The translations under genes and the position numbers were made by a program. The notes beneath the pieces were generated by a model. That model was not told the origin of the DNA, made no database searches, and saw only the letters and a list, made by a program, of their open reading frames with translations. From CAYJLA01 sp964371305 (GTDB lineage Bacteria; Bacillota_I; Bacilli_A; RFN20; CAG-826), in NCBI GenBank assembly GCA_964371305.1, contig CAYJLA010000009.1:1-38999 (forward strand): a DNA stretch of 38,999 nucleotides, given 5' to 3'. This document shows, piece after piece, positions 25,317 to 33,969 of this stretch; the stretch's first letter is position 1; each line of letters begins with the position of its first letter.

Positions 25317-28300
25317 ATGTCAAAAAAAGTTAAGAATGGTCGTGTTGATTATTCTAGAATCTCAGGTGATTTAGCTCTTCCTCATTTGATTGAAGTGCAA
25401 ACTAAATCATATGAATGGTTTATCAGAAGCGGCATTCACGAAGTTTTAAAAGGACAATTTCCTATTAAAGCAAAAAATGAAAAGTATACTCTTTCTTATG
25501 ATTCAAGCTACTTAAAACCAGCAAAATATACATTCTTAGAATGTAAAGAACAAGGTTTAACTTACGCTTCAAGTTTAAGAGTTAAATTAAGAGCAGAGTT
25601 ACATGAAACAGGTGAAATTAAGGAAACAGAAGTATTCTTAGGAGATATCCCTCTTATGACTGAATCAGGAACATTTATCGTTTCTGGTAGTGAAAGAGTT
25701 ATTGTTTCTCAAATTGTACGTTCACCAAGTGCTTATGTTATTAAAAACGAAAAGAAAACAAAAGCAAATAAAATTGATACTTATTCAGCTGATCTCATCC
25801 CACAACGTGGTGCATGGTTACAGTTTGAAAATGATAAAAAAGGTGTTTGGAGTGTCTACATCAATAGAGACCACAAACTAAATGCAACTGTATTTTTGAA
25901 AGCCTTAGGATTATCTTATGCAGATATGATCAATCTTTTTGGCAATGATGAAATGTTAGTTGATACCATTATGAAAGATACAGGTTTAGATTTAAATGAA
26001 TCTTTAACTCATTTTTCAATGAATGGAGACTATGCTCAAGAAGCATTAGAGGAAATTTATCAAAAAGTTAAACCAAGTGATCCAAGAACTAAAGAAAGTG
26101 TACAACAATATCTTATTAATACTTTCTTTGACGCAAAAAGACACGAATTGGGCCGTGCTGGTAGATTAAAGGTAAATAGAAAACTTGGTATATATAATCG
26201 TTTAGTTGATAATGTATTAGCTGAACCACTTGTAAATGCTGATGGCGAAATTAGACTTCCAAAAGGAACAAAAGTAACTGTTGCTATGGTTAAAGAACTT
26301 ATTAACGAAGAGTTCTTCGAAAATGGTGCACATGCTTTTGATTTAACAATTAATAAAAATATCGACTCATATTCAACTATTAACATAGTTAAGGTTGAAA
26401 AAAATGGTGTAGTTTATCCAATCGTTGGTACTGATATGACAATCACAGAACAACGTATGACTATACCTGATGCAGTTGCATTATTCTCATACTTACTCAC
26501 ATTTATGAATGGCATCGGTCAAACTGATGATATTGATAATTTATGCAATAGACGTATTAAATGCGTTGGTGAATTAGTACAAAATAGCTTCAGAGCAGGT
26601 CTTAATAAAATGTGTAAAACAGTAAGACAAAAACTTAATGCTTCTGACTTGGCAAGTGTTACTATTCCAAGCTTAATTTCAATTAAGCCATTAACCAGTG
26701 CAATTCGTGAATTCTTTGCAACTAACCAATTATCACAATTCTTAGATCAAACTAATCCACTTGCTGAACTTACAAATAAACGTAGAATTTCAGCTCTTGG
26801 TAAAGGCGGTCTTCAAAGAGATAGAGTTGTATTTGAGGTCCGTGATGTTCACCATACTCACTATGGTAGAATTTGTCCAATTGAAACACCTGAAGGTCAA
26901 ACAATTGGTCTTATTAACTCACTTGCATCATATGCAAAAATTAATGATTATGGATTCATCGAAACTCCATATAGATGTGTAGATAAACACACACATAGAG
27001 TTACTGGCGACAATGAATATCTTTCTGCTGAAAAAGAAGTTGGATATGTAATTGCTGAAAGTAACGTAAATATAGATGAAAACGGATATATTACTGATGA
27101 TTTTGTTGTTGCTAGAATCAATGGTGAATCAACAATTGCAAGAAAAGAAGATATTGATTATATCGATGTTTCTCCAAAACAAATCGTTTCTGTTGCTGCA
27201 GCATGTATCCCATTCCTTGAAAACGATGATGCTACTCGTGCTCTTATGGGCGCTAACATGCAACGTCAAGCATTACCACTTCTTAAACCAGAAGTACCAT
27301 TTGTTGGAACCGGTATGGAATCGGTTGTTGCAAAAGATTCAGGTTTGGCAGTTCTTGCAAAAGAAGATGGTATAGTTACATATTTTGATTCAAGAAAAAT
27401 TGTTGTTAAAGGAAATGAAGAAATTACTTATCTTCTTCGTAAGTTTAACCGTTCAAATAAAGAAACATGTATTAACCAAATCTCTACTGTTAAAGTAGGT
27501 GAAGCAGTAAAAGCAGGACAATTAATTGCTGATGGTCCAGCTATGAAAGACGGAGAGCTTGCTCTTGGTCAAAACGTTACAGTTGCATTCATGACATGGA
27601 ATGGTTATAACTTTGAAGATGCTGTTATTATGTCTGAAAGACTTGTAAGAGATGACACTTATACATCAATTCATATCGAAGAATATGTACTTGAATGTAG
27701 AGATACAAAATTAGGAAAAGAAGAAATCACACGTGCTATACCTAACGTAAAAGATGAACGTAAGAAATATCTCGATGAACGCGGTATTATTATTACTGGT
27801 GCTGAAGTTAAAGATGGCGATATTCTTGTTGGTAAAGTAACTCCAAAAGGACAAGTTGAAACTTCACCTGAAGATAAACTATTACTTGCTATTTTCTCTA
27901 ATAAAGCAAAAGAAGGTAAAGATACATCACTTAAAGTTCCACATGGTGGAGCCGGTATTGTTTTAGATGTTAAAGTCTTTACAAAAGCTGATGGTGCTGA
28001 ACTTCCAAGTGGCGTACATCAAATTGTAAAAGTACTTATTGCTCAAAAACGTAAAATTTCTGAGGGTGATAAAATGTCAGGTAGACATGGTAATAAAGGT
28101 GTTATTTCACGTATTTTACCAGTTGAGGATATGCCATACCTTCCAGATGGTACACCGATTGATATTTTATTAAATCCACTTGGTGTTCCTTCACGTATGA
28201 ATATTGGTCAAGTATTTGAAATTCACTTAGGTCTTGCTTGTAAAGCACTTAATATGAAAATTGCTACTCCTGTTTTCGATGGTATTAAAGACCACGAAAT

Positions 28301-28874
28301 CTTCAAGTTAATGGATGAAGCAAAAATAGATAGGGATGGTAAATCAGTACTATTTGATGGTAGAACTGGTGAAAGATTCGATGAAAGAATCGCAGTCGGT
28401 ATTATGTATATGATTAAACTCGATCACATGGTCGATGATAAATTACATGCTCGTGCTACTGGACCATATAGTTTAATTACTCAACAACCACTTGGTGGTA
28501 AAGCACAAAATGGTGGACAAAGATTTGGGGAAATGGAAGTTTGGGCACTTGAAGCTTATGGTGCTGCAAATACACTTCAGGAAATGCTTAAGTCTGATGA
28601 TAGAGTTGGTAGAAGTAAAACTTATGAAGCAATTGCAAAAGGTAATAAATTACCAAAACCAGGTATCCCTGAAGCATTTAGAGTTTTAACTAAAGAATTA
28701 CAAGGTTTATGTATTGATGTAAAACTTCTTGATAAAGAAGGTCAAGAAATAGATCTTAACGCTATTGCTCGCGAAATTCAAGCTGATGAACAACGCGCAA
28801 CTAGTGCAACTAAAAATTTATCAAACGCGTCCGCAACAGTTGATGACTTTGCAACTTTGGACGAAATGGAATAA
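25317..28874 (+). CDS. rpoB: RNA polymerase beta subunit
   Basis: This 1185-residue beta subunit forms the catalytic cleft with beta'. AAGGAG precedes the ATG. Conserved blocks include the fork loop/rifampicin pocket QLSQFLDQTNPLAEL (residues 471-485), GRICPIETPEGQTIGLINS, and the C-terminal GKAQNGGQRFGEMEVWALEAYGA clamp. In the rifampicin pocket the His equivalent to E. coli His526 is Asn487 (26775-26777), Met515 is Leu476 and Pro535 is Lys496. The His-to-Asn change is known to give rifampicin resistance and is natural in spiroplasmas. rpoC follows 13 bases later. Confidence 0.99.
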   Translation: MSKKVKNGRVDYSRISGDLALPHLIEVQTKSYEWFIRSGIHEVLKGQFPIKAKNEKYTLSYDSSYLKPAKYTFLECKEQGLTYASSLRVKLRAELHETGEIKETEVFLGDIPLMTESGTFIVSGSERVIVSQIVRSPSAYVIKNEKKTKANKIDTYSADLIPQRGAWLQFENDKKGVWSVYINRDHKLNATVFLKALGLSYADMINLFGNDEMLVDTIMKDTGLDLNESLTHFSMNGDYAQEALEEIYQKVKPSDPRTKESVQQYLINTFFDAKRHELGRAGRLKVNRKLGIYNRLVDNVLAEPLVNADGEIRLPKGTKVTVAMVKELINEEFFENGAHAFDLTINKNIDSYSTINIVKVEKNGVVYPIVGTDMTITEQRMTIPDAVALFSYLLTFMNGIGQTDDIDNLCNRRIKCVGELVQNSFRAGLNKMCKTVRQKLNASDLASVTIPSLISIKPLTSAIREFFATNQLSQFLDQTNPLAELTNKRRISALGKGGLQRDRVVFEVRDVHHTHYGRICPIETPEGQTIGLINSLASYAKINDYGFIETPYRCVDKHTHRVTGDNEYLSAEKEVGYVIAESNVNIDENGYITDDFVVARINGESTIARKEDIDYIDVSPKQIVSVAAACIPFLENDDATRALMGANMQRQALPLLKPEVPFVGTGMESVVAKDSGLAVLAKEDGIVTYFDSRKIVVKGNEEITYLLRKFNRSNKETCINQISTVKVGEAVKAGQLIADGPAMKDGELALGQNVTVAFMTWNGYNFEDAVIMSERLVRDDTYTSIHIEEYVLECRDTKLGKEEITRAIPNVKDERKKYLDERGIIITGAEVKDGDILVGKVTPKGQVETSPEDKLLLAIFSNKAKEGKDTSLKVPHGGAGIVLDVKVFTKADGAELPSGVHQIVKVLIAQKRKISEGDKMSGRHGNKGVISRILPVEDMPYLPDGTPIDILLNPLGVPSRMNIGQVFEIHLGLACKALNMKIATPVFDGIKDHEIFKLMDEAKIDRDGKSVLFDGRTGERFDERIAVGIMYMIKLDHMVDDKLHARATGPYSLITQQPLGGKAQNGGQRFGEMEVWALEAYGAANTLQEMLKSDDRVGRSKTYEAIAKGNKLPKPGIPEAFRVLTKELQGLCIDVKLLDKEGQEIDLNAIAREIQADEQRATSATKNLSNASATVDDFATLDEME

Positions 28875-28887
28875 GGAGGAATGAATT

Positions 28888-31800
28888 ATGTTTACTACAA
28901 AAGATTTAGCAGCCATTAAACTTGGCTTAGCATCTCCTGATACAATTAGAGGGTGGTCAAAAGGTGAAGTTACAAAACCTGAAACTATTAACTACCGTTC
29001 TCATAAACCTGAACCAGATGGTTTATACTGTGAAAAAATATTTGGGCCTAGCAAAGACTATGAATGTCATTGCGGAAAACTTAAAAAAGTAAAACACCAA
29101 GGTCAAACATGTGATAAGTGTGGTGTCGAAGTTATTTCTCGTCAAGTTAGACGTGAAAGAATGGGTCATATTGAACTTGCTTCTCCATGTACACACTTTT
29201 GGTATACAAAAGGTAATTCATCTAAATTATCAATCATTTTAGGTGCTAAATCAAAAGATCTAGAAAAAGTTATCTTATACAATGCATATATTTGTTTAGA
29301 TGCAGGTAGAACTGACATACTTACTAAAGGTGAAGTTTTAACTGATAACATTGCAAGAAGTAAGTTTGTTGAAATTATTAAAACTTTTATTAATGATCTT
29401 AATCCAGAATCTGTTGAATTTGTTAAAGCAAACAATTTCTTAGCACTTGAATCTGAAGATGAAGAATTTGATTTCCTTTCAACTGCTGCATTTATTCACA
29501 ACCACATTGGTTCAAGATTTGGTCAAGGCGCTGAAGCAATTAAACAATTACTTAACGATATAAACGTTAACGAAGAATTCGAAAAAGCTAAAAAGGATTT
29601 AGTTGATAACACTTCTAAAAACACTAGAAATAGACTATTAGAACGTTATAACATCTTTAAAGCGTTTAAAGAAACAAAAATGAAGCCATCATATATGGTA
29701 TTAGATGTAATTCCGGTCATTCCACCAGATTTACGTCCTATGCTTCAGTTAGATGGTGGTCGTTTCGCATCAAGTGATATTAACGAAATTTATAGACGTG
29801 TTATTAGTAGAAATAACCGTTTAAAGAAATTAATTAACGAAAAATCACCACACGTTATTCTTAATAATGAAAAACGTATGCTTCAAGATATTGTTAATGC
29901 TCTTATTGATAATGACGCTATTGCAAAACCAATCGTATCAAGTACGAACTCATCTCGTCCACTTAAATCATTCTCTGATAACTTAAGCGGAAAACAAGGT
30001 AGATTCCGTCAAAACTTACTTGGTAAGCGTGTTGACTACTCAGGTCGTTCAGTTATTGCTGTTGGACCAGACTTAAAAATGTATCAATGTGGACTTCCAC
30101 GTGAAATGGCTATTCAATTACTCAGACCATTTATTGCTTCTATCTTAATGAAAGAAAAGCATGTTACAACACATAAAGAAGCTGATATGTTGATCGATTC
30201 ATATGCACCAAAAGCATACGATATCTTAGAGAGAATTATCTCTGATCACCCAGTATTATTAAACCGTGCGCCTACACTTCATAGACTTTCTATTCAAGCT
30301 TTCCAACCAATACTTGTTGATGGACGTGCAATTAGATTGCATCCACTTGTTTGTACTGGATTTAATGCTGACTTTGATGGCGACCAAATGGCGGTTCACG
30401 TACCGCTTTCTAAAGCTGCACAAGAAGAAGCACTTAACTTAATGCTTGCAAATAATAACATTATTGGTCCAAAAGATGGACAACCAATCGTTACTCCTTC
30501 TCAAGATATGGTTCTTGGTAACTATTACTTAACATTAGAAACTACAAAAGCTGAATTTGAAGCAAGAAGTAAACGTAGAGAAAATAGTGGAGAATTACTT
30601 GAAGCTGAAAAATTTGCATTATATGCATCGCTTGAAGGTAAAGTATTTGGTTCAGTAGGTGAAGTTATCTCTGCATATGAAACACACAGCGTACATTTAC
30701 ATTCAAGAGTTGCTATTATTGGTAAAGCTCTTAGAAAAACTGATTTTAGTGAGGAAATGAATAATTCATATCTTGTCACTACAGTTGGTAAAATTATATT
30801 TAACTTAATTTTCCCTGCAGATTTCCCATATTTAAACGGTAATGTTGGAAAAGAGTTGTTTGTTAAAAACCTAACTTCAACTCCTAAAGAGTTCTTTGTT
30901 CCAAGAGGCACAAATATTAAAGAATATATTGGTCAGCAAGAAATTATTCAACCATTTAAAAAGGGACATCTTTCAGATATTATTAATGAAGTATTCAAAC
31001 GTTATGGTACAACCAAAACTTCTGTTGTTCTTGATAAAATCAAAGATCAAGGGTTCAAGTTTGCTACTGCAGCAGGTGTTACTATTGCTATTAGTGATAT
31101 TCAATTAGTTGCTGGTAAAGACGATTACATTGCAAAAGGTGATGAAAAAGTTAAACGTATTGAACAAAACTATGAAGATGGTCTTGCAACAGAAAAAGAA
31201 AAACATGATGAGGTTATTAAAGTATGGACTGAAATTAAAGATACAATTTCTAAAAAACTTGAAAACCAACTTCAAAACGATAAACGTAATCCATTATTTA
31301 TTATGGTTGACTCAGGTGCTCGTGGTAACTACGGTAACTTCACTCAACTTGAAGGTATGCGTGGACTTATGGCTGACCATCGTGGTGAAACTATTGAGAT
31401 TCCAATTAAATCTTCTTTCCGTGAAGGTATGACTGTTTCTGAGTTCTTCAACTCAACTCACGGTGCTCGTAAGGGTGGCGCTGATACCGCTATTAAAACG
31501 AGTGACTCAGGTTTCCTTACACGTAAACTTGTTGGCTCTGCTCAAGATATCATTGTTAGAAGTGATGATTGTGGTAGTGATGCAGCATTCTTAATTACAG
31601 ATATTTATGATGGACACGGTAGTAATGAAAAAGTCATTATTCATCTTAAAGATAGAATTCATGGTAGATATTTAGCAAGAGATTTATTAAGTCCAAAAAC
31701 TGGGGAATTAATTGCTAGCGCAAATACATTAGTTGATGAAAATATCGTTGCTAAAGTAGTTGCTGCTGATATTAAAGAAGTATATATTAGAAACTTATTC

Positions 31801-32775
31801 GGTTGTTTAGAAGAATATGGCGTTTGTAGAAAATGTTATGGTTTAAACCTTGCAACTGGTAAAGTAGTAGATCTTGGCGAAGCAGTTGGTGTTATGGCTG
31901 CTCAATCAATTGGTGAACCTGGAACACAGCTTACCATGAGAACTTTCCACTCAGGTGGTGTTGCTGGTAGTGATATTACTCAAGGTCTTCCTCGTGTTAC
32001 TGATTTAGTTGAAAGACGTATATCAAATAGCTTTACTAGAGCTGTGATTTCTGAAATTCCAGGTAAAGTAACAAGCATTGAAGCTACTGATAAAAAGATC
32101 ATTGTTGATGTTACTAATGAATTAGAAACTAAGCATTATAGTCTTGACTCAAACGCTACATTAAGAGTAGCGGTTGGCGATGAAGTGCTAGGTGGAAGTA
32201 AATTAAGTGAAGGTGCTGTTGATCTTTCAGAATTACTTGCATATAGTGACATGACAACTGTTCAAAACTATATGTTAAAAGAAATTCAAAAACCATATCG
32301 TAATCAAAAAATCGATATTTCCGAAAAACACATTGAAGTAATTGTTCGTCAAATGATGAGAAAAGTTGTTATTACTGAAAAAGGTGAAACAGATCTTGAA
32401 GTTGGTACTCGTGTATCCTCACATCAATTCTTGCACGCCAATAAAGCCGCATTAATTGAAGGAAAAATGCCTGCAGCAGCTCATCCTGTAATTCTCCCAA
32501 TTACAACAGCGACTCTTGATACTGATAGTTTCCTTACAGCTGCAAGTTTTAGAGAAACATCAAATGTTCTTACAAATGCTACAATTAAAGGTCATACAGA
32601 CTACTTACGTGGTTTAAATGAAAACGTTATTACTGGTAAATTAATTCCAGCTGGTCGTGGAGCGTTAAACGAAGAGCAACAAGCACAATTGCTTGAAGGA
32701 TTCTCAGTTAGAGAAAAAATGAAACAAATTAAAGAAGAATACATTGGTGTCTTCGATAAAGTTTCGAACGAATAA
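28888..32775 (+). CDS. rpoC: RNA polymerase beta' subunit
   Basis: This 1295-residue beta' subunit contains the catalytic NADFDGDQ motif with Asp495, Asp497 and Asp499 holding the active-site magnesium. The N-terminal zinc ribbon is CHCGKLKKVKHQGQTCDKCG (near residue 50). A second zinc site uses Cys in RSDDCGS and GVCRKCYG. The trigger loop region (GVMAAQSIGEPGTQLTMRTFH) is normal. AAGGAGG lies before the ATG. It is co-transcribed with rpoB and followed by a strong terminator. Confidence 0.99.
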   Translation: MFTTKDLAAIKLGLASPDTIRGWSKGEVTKPETINYRSHKPEPDGLYCEKIFGPSKDYECHCGKLKKVKHQGQTCDKCGVEVISRQVRRERMGHIELASPCTHFWYTKGNSSKLSIILGAKSKDLEKVILYNAYICLDAGRTDILTKGEVLTDNIARSKFVEIIKTFINDLNPESVEFVKANNFLALESEDEEFDFLSTAAFIHNHIGSRFGQGAEAIKQLLNDINVNEEFEKAKKDLVDNTSKNTRNRLLERYNIFKAFKETKMKPSYMVLDVIPVIPPDLRPMLQLDGGRFASSDINEIYRRVISRNNRLKKLINEKSPHVILNNEKRMLQDIVNALIDNDAIAKPIVSSTNSSRPLKSFSDNLSGKQGRFRQNLLGKRVDYSGRSVIAVGPDLKMYQCGLPREMAIQLLRPFIASILMKEKHVTTHKEADMLIDSYAPKAYDILERIISDHPVLLNRAPTLHRLSIQAFQPILVDGRAIRLHPLVCTGFNADFDGDQMAVHVPLSKAAQEEALNLMLANNNIIGPKDGQPIVTPSQDMVLGNYYLTLETTKAEFEARSKRRENSGELLEAEKFALYASLEGKVFGSVGEVISAYETHSVHLHSRVAIIGKALRKTDFSEEMNNSYLVTTVGKIIFNLIFPADFPYLNGNVGKELFVKNLTSTPKEFFVPRGTNIKEYIGQQEIIQPFKKGHLSDIINEVFKRYGTTKTSVVLDKIKDQGFKFATAAGVTIAISDIQLVAGKDDYIAKGDEKVKRIEQNYEDGLATEKEKHDEVIKVWTEIKDTISKKLENQLQNDKRNPLFIMVDSGARGNYGNFTQLEGMRGLMADHRGETIEIPIKSSFREGMTVSEFFNSTHGARKGGADTAIKTSDSGFLTRKLVGSAQDIIVRSDDCGSDAAFLITDIYDGHGSNEKVIIHLKDRIHGRYLARDLLSPKTGELIASANTLVDENIVAKVVAADIKEVYIRNLFGCLEEYGVCRKCYGLNLATGKVVDLGEAVGVMAAQSIGEPGTQLTMRTFHSGGVAGSDITQGLPRVTDLVERRISNSFTRAVISEIPGKVTSIEATDKKIIVDVTNELETKHYSLDSNATLRVAVGDEVLGGSKLSEGAVDLSELLAYSDMTTVQNYMLKEIQKPYRNQKIDISEKHIEVIVRQMMRKVVITEKGETDLEVGTRVSSHQFLHANKAALIEGKMPAAAHPVILPITTATLDTDSFLTAASFRETSNVLTNATIKGHTDYLRGLNENVITGKLIPAGRGALNEEQQAQLLEGFSVREKMKQIKEEYIGVFDKVSNE

Positions 32776-32784
32776 TAATAAATT

Positions 32785-32816
32785 ATAGCACTTATGAAAA
32801 TAGGTGCTATTTTTTT
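32785..32816 (+). terminator. terminator after rpoC
   Basis: ATAGCACT and GGTGCTAT pair with a ten-base loop, followed by six T, A and more T. It closes the rplK-rpoC transcription unit. Confidence 0.88.
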
Positions 32817-32826
32817 ATTTTGCTTA

Positions 32827-32855
32827 TTGATAATGATTATCATTAAGTATATAAT
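32827..32855 (+). promoter_or_regulatory. Fur-type box inside the promoter of the PerR-like gene
   Basis: TTGATA (32827-32832) and TATAAT (32850-32855) are 17 bases apart. A perfect 7-1-7 palindrome, TGATAATGATTATCA (32828-32842), covers the -35 and part of the spacer. This is the classic Fur box; the PerR box of B. subtilis differs at the outer bases. It probably mediates autoregulation by the product of the next gene. Confidence 0.88.
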
Positions 32856-32861
32856 AAAAAT

Positions 32862-33242
32862 ATGGATAAAATAACAACACGAAATACATCGCAAAAACAG
32901 TTGGTTATGGCATGTATACAAAACAACTATAATCATCCATCAATTGATGATATTTTTGCTTTATGTAGAAAGACTAATCCAAGCATATCTAAAGCAACTG
33001 TTTATCGTATTGTTAATAGTTTGGTTGATGATAAGAAAGTTTTATCTATATCACTTCCAAACAACATGAATAGATTCGATTTTAATAATCATGTTCATGC
33101 TCATTTCTTTTGTACAAAATGCAATTCGTTAAAAGATTATGACTTAGATTTGCAAATTACAAATAACGAACTTGAAAATGATGAAGTTCATAGTGTTGAA
33201 ATTTTATACAAAGGCATTTGTAGTAAATGCAAAAATTCGTAA
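32862..33242 (+). CDS. perR: Fur family regulator, PerR-like peroxide sensor
   Basis: This 126-residue protein has the Fur-family winged helix (ATVYRIVNSLVDD) and two Cys pairs for structural zinc (Cys84/Cys87 and Cys120/Cys123). All five regulatory-metal ligands of PerR can be placed: His25, Asp73, His79, His81 and Asp92. An Asp rather than Glu at the last position favours PerR over Fur. The neighbouring rubrerythrin supports a peroxide role. It has no ribosome binding site; the ATG is seven bases after the -10, so the mRNA is probably leaderless. The operator, however, has a Fur-type sequence, so an iron sensor is the alternative. Confidence 0.82.
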   Translation: MDKITTRNTSQKQLVMACIQNNYNHPSIDDIFALCRKTNPSISKATVYRIVNSLVDDKKVLSISLPNNMNRFDFNNHVHAHFFCTKCNSLKDYDLDLQITNNELENDEVHSVEILYKGICSKCKNS

Positions 33243-33260
33243 ACGTAAAGGGAGAAAATT

Positions 33261-33938
33261 ATGAAAAAGTTTAAATGTAAAGTTTGTGGTTATATTCACA
33301 CCGGTGAACTAACTGAGGGATTCGTATGTCCAATTTGTGGAGTTGATGCAACTAACTTTGAAGAAGTAGTAGAAGTAGTTGAAGAAACAAAAACAGATGA
33401 GAAAAATACATTAAAAGGCAGCAAAACGTTTGAAAATTTAAAAGCTGCGTTTGCAGGAGAATCACAAGCTCGCAATAAATATACTTACTGGGCTGATGTT
33501 GCAAAACGTGAAGGATATATGCAAATTGCGGAGATTTTTCTAAAAACTGCGCGAAATGAGCAGGAACATGCACGTTTATGGTTTGAAGAAATTGGTGGAA
33601 TTTCTAACACATCTGAAAACTTAAAACATGCTGCTGAAGGTGAAAACTATGAATGGACAGATATGTATGCCGAATTTGCAAGAGTTGCTCGTGAAGAAGG
33701 TTTTGATAGAATTGCTGCAAAATTTGAACTTGTTGCAAAGGTTGAAAAATCTCACGAAGAAAGATATCTTAAATTACTTAATAATGTTGAGATGCAAAAA
33801 GTTTTTGAAAAATCTGACATCGTAATGTGGGAATGTCGTGTTTGTGGTCATTTAGTTATGGGTAAAAAAGCTCCAGGACTATGTCCAATTTGTGGGTATG
33901 AAAAATCATACTTCGAAGTAAGGAATGAAAATTATTAG
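33261..33938 (+). CDS. rbr: rubrerythrin with rubredoxin domains at both ends
   Basis: This 225-residue protein has an N-terminal rubredoxin (Cys6, Cys9, Cys23, Cys26), a diiron four-helix domain (about residues 53-175, with AFAGESQAR, NEQEH and EKSHEERY supplying Glu and His ligands) and a C-terminal rubredoxin (Cys192, Cys195, Cys208, Cys211). It reduces hydrogen peroxide using electrons passed through the rubredoxin centres. Ordinary rubrerythrin has only the C-terminal one and reverse rubrerythrin only the N-terminal one. GGGAG precedes the ATG. It sits 18 bases after the PerR-like gene and is most likely in its operon. Confidence 0.94.
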   Translation: MKKFKCKVCGYIHTGELTEGFVCPICGVDATNFEEVVEVVEETKTDEKNTLKGSKTFENLKAAFAGESQARNKYTYWADVAKREGYMQIAEIFLKTARNEQEHARLWFEEIGGISNTSENLKHAAEGENYEWTDMYAEFARVAREEGFDRIAAKFELVAKVEKSHEERYLKLLNNVEMQKVFEKSDIVMWECRVCGHLVMGKKAPGLCPICGYEKSYFEVRNENY

Positions 33939-33953
33939 TTAAAATTATATTTA

Positions 33954-33959
33954 TATAAT
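33954..33959 (+). promoter_or_regulatory. -10 box just before the protease gene, leaderless transcript likely
   Basis: TATAAT (33954-33959) ends ten bases before the ATG at 33970 and there is no ribosome binding site. No good -35 was found. Confidence 0.4.
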
Positions 33960-33969
33960 ATAATAAATT

